Source: Chimonanthus salicifolius (Eukaryota; Streptophyta; Magnoliopsida; Laurales; Calycanthaceae). From it: a DNA stretch of 64,000 nt. Within the stretch, counting starts at the first letter, position 1; each line of letters begins with the position of its first letter. The notes under the pieces are model-generated. The model was given only the letters and a program-made list of their open reading frames with translations, did not search any database and was not told where the DNA came from. The DNA lies in NCBI GenBank assembly GCA_013350335.1, contig CM023540.1:62663101-62727100 (forward strand), given 5' to 3'. A program made the position numbers and the translations under genes. Below, one piece after another: positions 11,215 to 23,866 of the stretch.

Positions 11215-14211
11215 TTATATAAATAATTCAGGGTGAGCTGTTCTCATCTCTGATTCAAGTTCCCATGTGGCCTCTTCATCACCATGTCGGTCCCATACCA
11301 CTTTTACGAACTGAATCGCTCTGTTTCGCAACACCCTTTGTTCGGTCTCCACTATCCTGACCGGCTTCTCGACATACGTCACGTCGCTTTGTACTTCAAT
11401 ATCCTGAACATTCAAAACATGGGACAGATCCGGATTATACTTTCTTAGCATTGACACATGAAACACATCATGTAGAGCTGCTAACTGCGAAGGAAGTGCT
11501 AATTGTTAAGCTACATCCCCCATCCTTCTTATAATGGAAAACGGTCCCACATATCTTGGTGACAGTTTTCCTTTCTTGCCAAACCTCATGTGTCCTTTCC
11601 GTGGCGAGACCTTTAGAAATACCATGTCCCCCATTTCAAACTCAAGGAATCTTCTTCTTTTGTCAGCATAACTCTTCTGCCGACTCTGTGCAGTCAATAA
11701 GTGTTGACGTATCAACTTAATTTGTGCGGTAATCTCTGCGACTAATTCCAGTCCAATCAATGCAGGCTCTCCGGCCTCTATCCAACATACCAGTACCTAC
11801 ACAGTCTACCATATAATGCCTTGTATGGAGCCATCTGAAGGCTTGCCTGATAGCGGTTGTTATACGAGAACTCCACCAGTGGCAAGTGGTCCTCCCATCC
11901 ACCCTTGAAATCTAACATGCATGCTCTCCGCATGTCTTCCAAGGTTTGTATTGTCCTTTCAGACTGTCCATCAGTCTATGGATGGAAAGCAGTGCTAGTC
12001 AATAAGTTTGTCCCCATGGCTGACTGCATGTTTTGCCATACTCTGCCGGTAAAACGGCCATCTCTGTCCGATACTATCGTTCGGGGAATGCCATGTAGCC
12101 GAATGATCTCTTTAATATACCGCCGACCCAACGTCTCAGATGAATCCGTCATCTTGATAGGAATGAAATGTGCGGACTTGGTCAGCCGGTCGACTACGAC
12201 CCATATTGCGTCATTACCCTTTGAAGACCTTGGCAACCTTGATACAAAGTCCATGGAAATGTGTTCCCATTTCCATTCTGGCACTGTTAAGGGTTTGAGT
12301 AACCCTGGTGGCTTTTGGTGTTCAGTCTTAACTTGCTGACAAGTTAGACAATGTGCCACGAATTCCGCCACATCCCTTTTTAGTCCATGTCACCAATAAT
12401 GCCTCTTTAAATCATGGTACATTTTGGTGCTGCCCGGATGAATAGAGAGCTTAGACTGATGTGCCTCAATCAGTAGTTCTTTCCTGCAACTCTTTGGCAC
12501 AAATGTTCTTCCCCGGAATAAAAGACTTTGTCCTGGTCTTAATTCCCATTCCGGTATGTCTACGCCAGTGGACATCTTGGCCCATATTTCCTCCATCTCC
12601 AGATCTGTTCTTTGTTCTTGTTCAATCTTGGTGACTATATTGGACTGTATGACTAAATTATACATACTCCCACAGTTGTTGATATGAAGATTGAACTCTC
12701 GAATGGTGTGCAACATCTCCCATTCTGTTATGATCAAGCATACGACTGATGCATGAGATAGGCGGCTGAGAGCATCCACCACCTTGTTCGCCTTGCCTGG
12801 ATGGTATTGAAGCTCGAACTCATAATCCGCCAGATACTCCATACATCTACGCTGCCTTAGATTGAGCTCCTTCTGACCAAATAAATATTTTAAACTCTTA
12901 TGATCAGAAAATACCTCAAAATTTTCACCGTAGAGGTAGTGTCTCCAACTTTTAAGAGCAAAGACCACTGCAGCTAGCTCCAAATCATGTGTGGGGTAGA
13001 GGCGTTCATGCACCTTCAACTGCCTTGATCCATAAGGCACCACACGATGACGTTGCATGAGTGAACACCCTAGTCCCTCTCCTGAAGCATCGCATTGTAC
13101 TTCATATCCTTTGCCCCTTTCTGGCAAAATTAAAATAGGAGCAGTGGTAAGTCTACTTTTCAGTTCCTCAAACCTCCGATTGCATAGATCTGTCCACTCA
13201 TATTTGACTCCCTTCTGAGTGAGTCGAGTCAATGGAGATGCAATTTTGGAAAAATGCATGATAAATTTCCGATAATAACCCGCCAATCCTAAGAAACTGC
13301 GGATCTGGGTAACATTCTTTGGCGCTTTCCATTCACTTACTGCCGCCACTTTAGCTGGATCCACGGCTATACAGTTTTCTGTTATGACATGTCCCAAGAA
13401 ATTGAACTCGGATAACCAGAATTCACATTTACTGGCCTTGGCATATAGCTTATTCTGCCTCAAAGTATTCAAAACTATACGTAAATGTTCTGCATGTTCC
13501 TCCTGACTCTTAGAATAGATCAGGATATCATCAATGAATACGATTACAAATTGATCCAAATAGGGACGGAAGATTCTGTTCATTAAATCCATGAACACAG
13601 CCGGAGCATTTGTGAGTCCAAATGGCATGACCACGAACTCAAACAGTCCATACCGCGTCCGAAAGGCTGTCTTTTCTATATCTTCCTCCCTAACTCGGAT
13701 TTGATGATAACTAGATATCAAATCAATCTTTGAAAAATGGCTAGAACCCCTCAATTGATCGAATAAATCATCGATCCTGGGTAGAGGGTACTTGTTCCGG
13801 ACTGTTAGCTGATTCAGCTTCCGGTAGTCCACGCACATCCGAAGTGAACCGTCCTTCTTCTTCACAAACAACACTGGTGCTCCCCATGATGATGTACTGT
13901 TCCGGATGCAACCCAGCCTAAGCAGTTCATCAATCTGCTTCTTTAGCTCCGACATCTCTGCTGGTGCCATCCAATAGTGTGGTAACGACACTGGTGCTGT
14001 GCCAGGGTACAACTTGATCTCGAAGTTGATCTCCCTCATAGGCGGTAAACTAGGGAGTTCCTTTGGAAATACATCCGCAAATTCTTGTACAATTGCCAGA
14101 AGTTCAGTAACTGGAGCTTTATTTATGGTGATATTATTCAATACCACGTGGTTTAACCCTTCCTGTAGTCCACTCTGTTTATCTGAACGAACTACGTATT
14201 GTTTGCCCTCG
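11215..14211 (-). pseudogene. Pol of element C: RT-RNase H-integrase-chromodomain, decayed
   Basis: RT-RNase H is open for 585 codons (12390-14147): [11 protein letters not shown] at the RT active site, [10 protein letters not shown] and [10 protein letters not shown] in RNase H. Integrase follows: the HHCC region ([11 protein letters not shown] ... CLTCQQ), and the D,D,E core with SMDFV, SDRDGRF and the GQSERT end. The tail has GPF and a chromodomain (VVWDRHGDEEATWELE). The breaks are Trp to TGA in the HHCC zone (about 12388), Gln to TAG just after FHP (about 11973), degradation with frame changes around 11760-11900 and a stop near 11506. The RT half looks capable; integrase is dead. It ends about 60 bp before the polypurine tract. 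Confidence 0.92.
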
Positions 14212-14213
14212 GG

Positions 14214-15581
14214 TTACCAAAATGTCACTCTTCGGCGATAACAGTCGATGTTGGCATGAAACTTAGCCAACCAATCCATGTCGAATATTATATCATACTC
14301 AGACATGTCAAGCACCAGATAATTGAACTCAAATCTGAGTCCAGTTAATTCAGTGTTAACCGTCGTACATATAAGTCCCAATGCCGAGTCTCCGACAGGG
14401 GACACAATTGTAAGTGCTGTGGCTAATCTTTGAACTAATGTACCGGTAGCAATAATAAATGATGCAGCTATGAAGGAGTGTGATGCTCCAGAATCAAATA
14501 GTGCATATGCATAAGAACTACTCACTACCGCCATACCTTGTATCACCGCATGATCTTCTTCTTCTGGAGACGTTAGAGTAAATAATCGTCCAGCTCCAGC
14601 AGGGTTAGAACCTCGACCTCCCCGACTTTGCAATCTACCTCCTCTGGAGTTTACCGGTCTAGCTGGCGGACGAAATGATCCTCTGGAGTATGACAGCCTG
14701 TTGAGTTTTGGGCAGTCCTTTTTGAAGTGACCTGGTTGATCACAGTGATAGCAAGTGTTCACTCCTCTAGATGCTTGAGTGACTGCTACTAATTGGGAGG
14801 GCTGATTGGGACGAAAGCCCCCAGTTGATCCAACAGACGGCGAGGGTCTGCTGAAGTTCGATCTGAACTTCTTGTTGGGTTGATACGCACCCCTCCCACT
14901 CGGCGCTCGGCGGTTGTCCACTCTTGCAAATTCCGCCAATTCTTGTTCCACAATGGTAGCCCTGCTAACTACTTCCGCCAGAGTGGCTGCTTTGAACACG
15001 GTTACCCTGGCCCTAATGTTTGGCCGTAACCCACGCTCGAACTTGCGAGCCCTCCGATATTCCGTGTCCACAACATAAAATGCATAAATTGACAGGCTGA
15101 GAAATTCTTGGTGATACTCAGCCACCGTCATCGAGCCTTGCACTAATGTCATAAACGCCTGAATCTGACGTTCCCTCTCTTCCTCTAGAAAATAGCACTC
15201 TAAGAATGTCGCTGAGAATTGCTCCCAGGTCATAGCAATTCTTTCTCCTTCTGGCACAAGTGCCTGCTGTTTCTCCACTACTTTCCACCATTTAGCAGCG
15301 TCATCTATTAGCTATGACGTGACCAATAGAATTTTGTGAGCATGACTCTTGATATTCAAAAGAGCCAGTATGTGGGAGATCTTTTCCAGCCAGTTCTCAG
15401 CTCCGATAGGCCCTTCTCTGCTCCTAAAGTAAGGTGGGCGCTGTTGTTGAAAATCTCTGACCATGTTACAGTCATTAGTTTCACTCGTGCTTCCACCTCC
15501 GCTCATATGTTGTTGGAGGACAGAAGTGACTACTGCCTGTACCAAGCTCTGTAGTTCATGCGGTACATGTGGTATAGTCAC
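14214..15581 (-). pseudogene. Gag-protease of element C, with in-frame stop
   Basis: Gag ([48 protein letters not shown]) is followed by a CCHC knuckle (CYHCDQPGHFKKDC) and a protease with the intact DSGASHSF active site and the YDIIFDMDWL flap-side motif. A TAG at 15312-15314 replaces the Gln codon seen in element A, the same codon that is TAA in element E. A second stop (Ser codon to TAA) at 14214 separates protease from RT, which are in one frame in element A apart from its indel. Apart from those two stops it is open for about 355 codons. Confidence 0.9.
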
Positions 15582-15655
15582 GTTGCTGTTGCTGTTTCCT
15601 TCTTCCTCCCGTCGGTATGAAGAGTCATTACCTTCCTTTTCGTCCCGTCGATATT

Positions 15656-16803
15656 AAAACCTTGGTGTATTCGGCCATAATCCTGACCCAATACATACCC
15701 CATTTGTTCCATGTTATTAAACCAAAATAACACATAGATACTTACCAAATTTTCCAAACTTTCTTCTTGCCTTTGATCCTTGGTTTCTCCCTTTTATTTC
15801 TTCTTTCTTTCCTTAATTCTTTGCTGGTTTATGCTTGAATTACTGGTGCCAAAAACATCTGCTGTTCCAGCCAGGAAAAACGAATTGGAGAGAGGGAGAG
15901 AGAGATGGGAATTCTTGGATTTCCAAAGTGAAAATCGGCCAAGATGGTAATATTTTCCTTTTGTAGTTTCAGCCCCATCTCCCATTCATCCTCCCTATTT
16001 AATTTTGTTAAAACCGATGGGGCATTGGGTGTCAACGAAGACACCCCTTGGTGCCAAACATTGCATCTCTTTGGAAATGAACCAATGCATCCATTCATGA
16101 ATGGGTGCCGCCCAACCTTGGTGTCCCTTGGTTTTGTCAAGGCACCTCTTCATACCAACGGCTGAGATTGATTCTGATCAAGTGTTGTGTGAGATTACAA
16201 CTCATTTCCACCTCCTCTTGACTCACTTAACTCATGATATTTTTATTCTAAACCAACTCATCCAACTCATCACATTTAGTGCACCAAGTTTGAGTCAACT
16301 CTTTTCTTAAATCAAACTCACTTCAAGTCATTCCAACTCAAGCTGAACTAACTCATTCTTGAGTTCATTTGAGGGCCCACACGATCATCCGTGGTCAACT
16401 TAGTCAACCCGACCCATTGGGTCCCCAATCAGCCCCTTGACCCGTTTTGACAACTTGACCCATTAATGGGCTGATTTTGCCACTTTTAAATGGTTTTCAC
16501 TTGTGCATCAGACCTACCCATTTTTGCTCTACCTGATTTCCTATCAGTTCAGCTTGACCCCATTTAATTTGAGCTTACACAATGGTCAAATAATCCATTA
16601 TGACCCATTGGGTCCAATTGGGCCATTTGACCCATTTAGCCATTTTCGACCCAATTGATGTTCATTACCCATCCAATCAAACTTGACCTTTATACTGTGC
16701 TCATATGATCTTAATTTGAGCAATGGGCCCCACCATTTCCTTATTTGACATCTCAAAATAATTTTCATAATTATCCACTTCATTGAGAAATCGGGGTGTC
16801 ACA
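15656..16803 (-). repeat. 5' LTR remnant of element C (U3 and start of leader)
   Basis: It is homologous to 9990-11151 of the 3' LTR: the splice-like site at 15744, the GA block (15891-15904) and U3 with 'gacccattgggtcc' motifs, ending ...GGGGTGTCACA at 16803. Downstream parts were deleted up to the gag leader at about 15655. The two LTRs of C differ by many substitutions, so the insertion is old. Confidence 0.85.
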
Positions 16804-17640
16804 TTCACTGCCGCTACTTTAGCCGGGTCCACGACTATACCTTCCTCTGATATGATGTGCCCCAAGAAGTTGACTCCAGATAGCCAAAATTCACACTTGC
16901 TGGCTTTGGCATACAATTGGTTCTTCCTCAAAGTGTCTAAGACTATCCGCAGGTGCTCGACATGTTCCTTCTGACTTTTGGAATAGATCAGAATATCATC
17001 AATGAATACAATCACAAACCGATCCAAGTAAGGACGGAATATCCTATTCATTAGGTCCATGAACACAGCCGGTGCGTTTGTAAGTCCAAACGGCATGACC
17101 ACATATTCATATAAGCCATACCGTGTCCTGAAGGCCGTCTTCTCTATGTCCTCCTCCCTAACCCGGATTTGATGGTACCCAGACATTAGATCAATCTTGG
17201 AGAAGTGAGAGGAACCCCTAAGTTGATCAAACAAATCGTCAATCTGGAGTAGGGGATACTTCTTCATGACAGTCAGCTGGTTCAACTTTCTATAATCCAC
17301 ACACATTCGCAGGGTACCGCCTTTCTTCTTCACAAATAATACCGGGGCTCCCCATGCGGAAGTGTTGTTCTGAATAAAACCCAGTCTGAGTAGTTCATCA
17401 ATCTGCTTCTTCAACTCAGTCATCTCAGCTGGTGCCATCCTATAATGGGGTAATGATACTGGAGCGGCACCGGGGTATAACTTGATTTCAAAGTCTATCT
17501 CCCTCTTGGGTGGCAAACCAGGGAGCTCTATTGGGAATACCTCGGCATAATCTGCTAATACAGCCGGAAGTTCAATTATTGGTGCTCTATCTAATCTGAG
17601 GCTGTTCAAGGCAAGATGGTTCAATTCTTCCTGCAGCTTC
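16804..17640 (-). pseudogene. RT fragment of element A
   Basis: It covers the RT fingers and palm ([46 protein letters not shown]) and stops at DPAKVAAVN, where foreign LTR sequence starts. Compared with the intact frame at 1-1331, one base is missing near 17640 (AGAAGCTG against AGAAGGCTG). This puts RT out of frame with the protease upstream. The catalytic Asp pair is preserved. Confidence 0.9.
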
Positions 17641-19167
17641 TAGGGATGCCCTGTCTGTCAGCGTGTACCACGTATCGCTTTCCCTCGGGTGACCAAAATA
17701 TCACCCTACGAAGATGGCAATCAATATGGGCTTGATATGTAGTCAACCAGTCCATGCCAAATATAACATCGTATTCAGCCATATCGATTACTAAATAGTT
17801 GAACTCGAATCTGAATCCCACGAGTTCAGTGTTCAATGCCGTACATATGAGTCCTAATGATGTGTCTCTGACGGGGGATACAATGGTAAGTGATGTGGAC
17901 AGGTTTTGTACTAATGTGCCCGTAGCAGATATGAATGCAGCAGATATAAATGAATGTGAAGCTCTAGAGTCAAATAATGTAACAACATAGGAACTACCAA
18001 CTACAGCCATACCTTTAATCACTGAGCGATCCACCGCTACTGGAGAAGGTATGGTAAAAAGCCGTCCAGATCCTGTAGGGTTTGTCGCCTGCCCCGCCTG
18101 GTTGTATGCTCTGCCTCCTCGCGACTGAGCTGGTCTAGCTGGAGGGCGGAAGGAACTCCTAAAGTTAGAGGGTCGGCTGGTCTGTGGACACTCCCTCTTG
18201 AAGTGGCCCTGTTGGCCACACTGACAACAGGTGTTCCCACCCCGGGAAACCTGAGTGACTGATGCTGATGGGGAGGGTTGATTGGGACGAAAGCCCCCTG
18301 TAGATCCCGTGGAGGGTGAGGGTCTGCTAGAATTCGGGCGGAACTTCTTGTTGGGTTGAAATGCACCCCGTCCACCTTGCCCTCGGTGGTTGTCAAACCG
18401 CACTATCTCATTTAACTCTCGTTCTGCGATAGTGTCCCTGCTGACCACCTCTGCCAGTGTGGGTTCCTTGAAAATGGTCACCTTAGCTCTGATGCTCGGC
18501 CGAAGGCCCCGCTCAAACTTACGGGCTCTTCGGTGCTCGGTATCCACCATATAAAATGCATAGACGGATAGCTTAAGAAATTCTCTGTGGTATTCTACCA
18601 CCGTCATGCTGCCTTGTACCAATGATAAGAAGGCTTGAGTCTGGCTCTCTCTTTCCTCCTCCGGAAAATATTGTTTTAGAAAGGTGGCTGAGAACCATTC
18701 CCATGTCATGGTGATCCTTTCCCCTTCTGGTACCAGTGCTTGTTGCTTTTCTACAACTTCCCACCAATTACTGGCATCTTCGATCAGTTGAGATGTGGCC
18801 AGCAAAATCTTATCAGCAGGACTGGTAATCTGGAGCAGATTCAAGATCTGAGTGATCCTTTTTAACCAATGCTCCACTCCGACAGCCCCTTCTTTTCCCC
18901 TGAAGTAGGGAGGACGCTGTTGATGGAAATCTCTAACCATGTTCCGTTTGTTGGAGTCGTTGGTCGTCGTGTCCCCATTCAAGTGTTGTTGGAGAACAGA
19001 GGTGACCACTGCTTGAACTAACTCCTTCAGCTCGGGAGGCAAAACAGGTATGTTTACACTATTTTGTCCCTCCTCTTGATGAGGCGGCTGTACCTCCTCT
19101 TCCTGACGAGGTGGTGGTACCTCTTCTTCTACCCGTGGGTTTTTGCGAGTCTTCTTTTTGGCGGCAT
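17621..19167 (-). CDS. Gag-protease polyprotein of element A
   Basis: It is open for at least 473 codons from 19042. Homology with E and an ATGCCGCC at 19167 suggest the original start lies upstream, but a small indel near the start breaks that frame. Domains: a basic/acidic N-terminal tail, gag capsid ([61 protein letters not shown]), an Arg/Ser/Pro-rich linker, a CCHC knuckle ([14 protein letters not shown]) and protease (DSRASHSF, so the active-site Gly is Arg and it is probably dead; [10 protein letters not shown]). It retains Gln at the codon that is a stop in C and E. The gene packages element RNA in the cytoplasm. Confidence 0.88.
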
Positions 19168-19717
19168 TTCCTAAGTCATTGAAAACATTTATTGACTTAG
19201 TCCCTTCATAATGTTGGCGCGTTCATATACATTTAGTTTTTGGGAAAAATTTGCCAATATAGACATACTTAGTCTTTGAGGGGATAATTTCCTAAGTATT
19301 ACGTATTGTCTCTCATTTTGGGGGAAAATTGCCAAATATGCATACTTTGTTTTTGGGGAAAATTTCCTAAGTATTTAAGTATCGTCTCTCATTTTGGGGG
19401 AAAATTGCCAAATATGCATACTTTGTTTTTTGGGAAAATTTCCTAAGTATTAAGTATTGTTCCTTTTGGTGAAATCGGGGAATTTTTCCTATGTTTGATA
19501 AATCCATCAATGTTATAATGATTGTCCTTCCCTTGCTATCATTTCCTTACGTCAGATGTGGCTCTCAGATTGAATGTTTCAGTTTGAGTCAATCGAAGTA
19601 AATTAACCCGGCCCCCGTGCAGCGGACTCTGAAGAGTCGGTCAGTTGGGATTCTTATCTTTCAGTAAGACATGAAATCGTCTTAATCATACTTCGAGAGA
19701 TTCATTCTTCCAATTTC
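19168..19717 (-). other. Leader of element A with internal repeats
   Basis: This lies between gag and the primer site. About 19240-19450 holds about three imperfect copies of an ~80-bp unit built from TTTGGGGGAAAATTGCC and TTTTTGGGGAAAATTTCC plus 'ctaagtatt'. The conserved leader block ('gaagagtcggtcagttggga', about 19631-19650) follows toward the primer site. Confidence 0.7.
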
Positions 19718-19729
19718 GCTCTGATACCA
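19718..19729 (-). other. Primer-binding site of element A
   Basis: The sense reading is TGGTATCAGAGC, complementary to the 3' end of initiator Met tRNA, two bases from the LTR end at 19732. Confidence 0.95.
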
Positions 19730-20683
19730 ACTGTAACGCCCGCCCCATTTTCACTAAAATCAGAGTCTAATTTTTTTTTTAAAAAAAGTGACAACGGGCG
19801 CGGACATCACGACGCGAGTTAAGTCCAAGCTTCTAAAGCCCGGCCCTTAACTGGCCAACCCTACGCGTACGCGGAACGAAGTCCACCAGAACGGTTTACG
19901 CGTAGAAAGTAAGCTCGCGAAATATAATTATATGCGGAACATTATAATAGAGACTATCCTACCAGTTTTAGATAGCAAGGCAGTACGACGCTTAAATTAC
20001 TAAAATACCCCTATGTTCATAATTATATCTCAAATGATAACGTCCAGAGTACAGTCCAAACTATAGCAAGAAACAGTAATTATTACAATACGACAAGCTA
20101 AGCTACTTAAATTACATTTCCAAAATAAACTTAAATAAAGCTAAGTAACCGCTTTCCCAAGCTCCTAAGCTTGGCTCCCGTCACGTCCACCGTTTTCGCC
20201 GTCTCCTGCGTCATCAGCTAGGGTAGAAGTAGGGCGTTAGACAACGCGCCCAGTAGGACTCCGAATAGGGCTAGCACATGGATTAGTGATAACAAACATA
20301 CCGATAACAATATAATAACATCATAAAATGAATGCCATGCCATGGGTGCCTATGTCATGTGTCCCACCCATCATCCATATCATCATACAATGTCATATCC
20401 CCCTTGACGGCAAATCCTCGTCAAGGTGTCCCCATGTTTGCTTCTCGGTCACCCCGACGGAGCATGAATTCCAGTTATAGCATATCAAGCTATCCCCATG
20501 TTTGTTTCTCGGTCGCCCTGACGAAGCATGGACTCCGGTTATAGCACCTCAGGCTATCCCCATGTTTGCTTCTCAGTCGCCTCGATGGAGCATGGACTTC
20601 GGTTCCTTTATTTTCCCGCCCATGCCATGCATGAGATGTAAGTGCATTATGCTATGTAGTATATATATAATTCATATCCTTAA

Positions 20684-20815
20684 TATAAAATCCATAGCAT
20701 TGAAATATAATCCATAGCCTTAAAAATATCATCCATAGCATTAAAATACAATCCATAGCATTTAAAATACCATCCATAGCATTAAAGTATAATCCATAGC
20801 ATTTAAAACCCATCT
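20684..20815. repeat. Minisatellite of ~20 bp units
   Basis: About seven imperfect copies of ATCCATAGCATTAAAATA sit inside the LTR of element A, between the hairpins and the repeat block. Other LTRs here do not show it at this place. Confidence 0.8.
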
Positions 20816-21256
20816 TAAAATAAATCATATAATTACTGAAATAAAACGAGGAAACCATCACATACACATAATCCACAGCTTACAAAAAGGTAGGAATCCT
20901 ACCGAATACCGCTTAGCGTCCCTTTACATTTCCGTTCGGTAATCCGGTCGCCGATCGCGTACCGTTTGCGATGTCCCGATACCTTATTATACATTTACCA
21001 AATTAGTCTATATTTATCCATGATTAAGTCCCTAACTGATCGCAAACTTAGATCCATTAATGATCCCTAACCATGTTACAAGATTATCAAAATCAGCCCT
21101 TAACTTAGCCTCATTTCCATTGATTTAAACACATGCATAATTCCAAATTTTTTGCCCATTAAACATTCTAATTTTGTGAGCCTAAAATGCAGCAACCCTA
21201 AGCTCCATTTAATCACTCATAATGTCATCTTAATGCACCCAAGTTCATGTCCAACC

Positions 21257-22185
21257 TACATGGGGTTCGGCCATGTACCATGGCCGAACCCATGGCTCTT
21301 CATTGTGGCCAATAATTACGGTTTTGCCACTACACTTCCATGCTTTGGTATTTCCTCCATCCATGTACATTTTTTGTCCATAACTCATCCATATGCTTAG
21401 CCCCATTAATGATTCATTAACCATGACATAACATCCCTAAAATCAGCCACTTAATTTAATTAAATTTCCAATCATCTAATCCCATACATAATTCAATTTT
21501 TAGCCCATAACATGACCTACCAATGGGTCATGGGTTCGGCCATACACCATGGCCGAACCCATGATGCATTTTTCCCATTTTTCTTGGGTCCATTTTATCT
21601 CATTTGGTCCTACCATAAATGAATTTAAGTCATACATTTAAATCATCCTTCATTAATCATCATGAGGTACACTTTGGTTCATTAATTTAACCATCATTCC
21701 ATTTCATTTTTCTTGGTTCCAAAAACACCAAATTCCTCAAAGTCTCCCCATAGGGTTCGGCCATGTACCATGTCCGAACCATGGTCCATAGTTTTTATTT
21801 TAAAAACTTCATTTCCACCCATTTAAACCTTATTTAAAGTACTAAGGAAAAATCCACTTAATTACCATTAACCTTCTCCATTAATTTCCATACTTTTATA
21901 ACCATTGAGTACATCATTACATCACCATAGGGTTCGGCCATACACCATGGCCGAACCCATCGTTCATGATTCACCATTTTCCTATGCCTCTTGAGGCCAC
22001 AAAATCATTCACACACTCAATGATTTTTCCTCATTTAAACCCGTTTAAATTTTTCCAACATTTGATCATTTACAACCCTAAACATCATAATCATTCTCCA
22101 TGACTTTAAACTTAAAAACCCTAATTAAAATCATCAACCATTTACCATGGGGTTCGGCCATCCTACATGGCCGAACCCTATGGTT
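21257..22185. repeat. Hairpin array in element A LTR
   Basis: Units lie near 21257, 21530, 21748, 21927 and 22146, all variants of GGGTTCGGCCAT/ATGGCCGAACCC. Spacing (170-275 bp) is wider than in the other arrays. In the 21748 unit one arm is mutated (TGTCCGAACC). Confidence 0.85.
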
Positions 22186-23866
22186 CATCAATCCATTCAA
22201 AAACCCATACTTACATGCTTAATCCATTTAATTACATAACGTCCTTAATCCTTTTTATTTATTATTTTTCTTAATCTATCTCTCCCCTTTTCATCCATTT
22301 CTCATCATATCATTGGATGGATCTTAGATCTAAGGCCCATAACATTTGTGGCCACCATCCATTCTAAAAAATGGATTCCATAAACACATCTTAACCTTTA
22401 AAAAAATATAAATTCTTGTTTAAGAATTCCTTACCACACCGACGACTCCTCTGGCCTTTCTTTCTCCTCTTGATTTCCTTAGCCCTTTCTCTTCTTCTTC
22501 TCCTTGTTGTTCGGCCACTATGTGCTTGATCAAGATGGAGTCTCCAAGGTTAGGGTTTGGCTAAGGTAGGGTTAGATTTTGAGAGAGGGAGAGGGGAGGA
22601 GGGGATGGAAAATCATCTCAAGCTTGGGTCTTGAAGTCGTGGTCTGCCAAGCCTAGTTTTTTTCCTTCTTTTCTTCTAAGTTTCTTCTTCTTTCTTGGTG
22701 TTTTCCTTGGGAGAGAGAGAGAGGACGGTTTTGGGAGAGGGAATGAAGAGATGGAGATGAGATGGGACTCTAAACCCATTCCCATCTCATCTTGGTGGCT
22801 TGGGTTACACTCCTCCATCATTCCATTTGACCAACCAACATGGGTAAGCATGGCTTGCATGTCCTTGGTGGTGGTGGTTGGGATAAAACCACCACCATGC
22901 CAACGGTTTTGGGTCTTTAAGGTGGGTGGTTTGGTCTTCCCATCAAGTCCATTGACTACCCATCATGGATAGGGGTATGGGCTCTCGTGCCTTTGGTGGT
23001 GGTGGTTGGAAGGAAACCACCCCACATGCCAATGGTTTTGTGTGTGTTTGAATGAGTGGTTTGGGTGGTTTCAATGAGATGAAACCACCCCTTTGACTCC
23101 TCCTTTGACTTATTTGACTAACCTAAGTATTTAATTAATTCATTTGATTAATTTGATACTTTAATTTAGGTCCCTTAATACATCATTTAATTCCATCTAA
23201 TCTCTTTAATTCTTCTCCATGAATCCACCCATGGTTGACCAAGTCAACCATGGTGGTCAGCCCCACCAATTCTTAGTCTACCCGCCACTCACTTGATGAG
23301 GTGGAGGTGGGCCCCATTCGGCCATGTCACTTAAACCCCATTAATCTTAACTTACATGATTTAAAATAATTTAATCAACTTAATTTACTTTAATCCACCT
23401 TAGTCCCCTTAACTTATCCATGGTTGACCAAGTCAACCATGATGGTTGGCCCCACCTTTTCCTTGGTCCACACGCCACCTCACTTGGTGAGGTGGAGGTG
23501 GGCCCCACTTGGTTATGCCATCTTAACCTTCTCATCATTAACTTAGGTGGTTTAACTCCAATTCAACCCATTTCATTTAATTGGGTCACCATTGGGTCCA
23601 TGGCCCAATTAAATTATTTTCTATCATTTACCTTAGAATTTGACTCATTTTGACCCATTGGGTCCCAAATGGTTATCGGGCCCACTTTGACCATTATTGA
23701 CCCCTTAAATGAATTCCATCCAATCCATGGTCCATTGGACCATACTTGGGCCCTTGCCCCAAAATTTGATCCATTTAACATCCATAACATCAAAATTCCA
23801 ATTTTTTTCATTATTAAAATAAATAAATGCCATATATATGTTGATTTAAAAATTCTGGCTATTACA

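Larger units (their letters stand above)
7721..16803 (-). mobile_element. Element C: Tekay-type chromovirus, decayed
   Basis: In sense (right to left) it has a partial 5' LTR (16803-15656), gag-protease, pol, a polypurine tract and a 3' LTR (11151-7721). The 5' LTR jumps from the region just after the splice-like site straight into the gag leader, so the hairpin array, U5, primer site and most of the leader were deleted. Flanks are TTCCT (left) and TTCAC (right), which is not a convincing target duplication. The unrelated flanks also suggest recombination with neighbours. Confidence 0.85.
16804..23866 (-). mobile_element. Element A: Tekay-type chromovirus, 3' half missing
   Basis: In sense (right to left): 5' LTR 23866-19732, primer site, repeat-bearing leader, gag-protease, then RT cut at 16804 by the end of element C. 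RNase H, integrase and the 3' LTR are absent from this side. The pol frame is closest to the fragment at 1-1331. Confidence 0.85.
19732..23866 (-). repeat. 5' LTR of element A (4135 bp)
   Basis: The sense ends are TGTAATAGCC (23866) and GGGCGTTACA (19732), followed by the primer site. Sense order: U3 with 'ggttgaccaagtcaacc' palindromes near 23230 and 23410, a GA-rich leader (22570-22610 and 22710-22730), splice-like GGTAAGG at 22434, hairpins, a minisatellite, a repeat block of 'tttgcttctcggtcgccc' (20430-20600), the acceptor block near 20220 and the U5 hairpin (19818-19851). It is longer than the other LTRs because of the extended U3. Confidence 0.9.

Noticed and set aside
11857..12339. 160-codon plus-strand open frame (similar: 31326-31787 minus, 61258-61596 plus)
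   Set aside because: Antisense shadow of the integrase core; it recurs because integrase recurs.
7716..16808. Target duplication for element C
   Set aside because: TTCCT against TTCAC share only three of five bases, and the flanks belong to different sequences.
22618..22972. Overlapping open frames in the GA-rich leader of the element A LTR
   Set aside because: Low-complexity GA/CT sequence with no homologue in the other LTRs.
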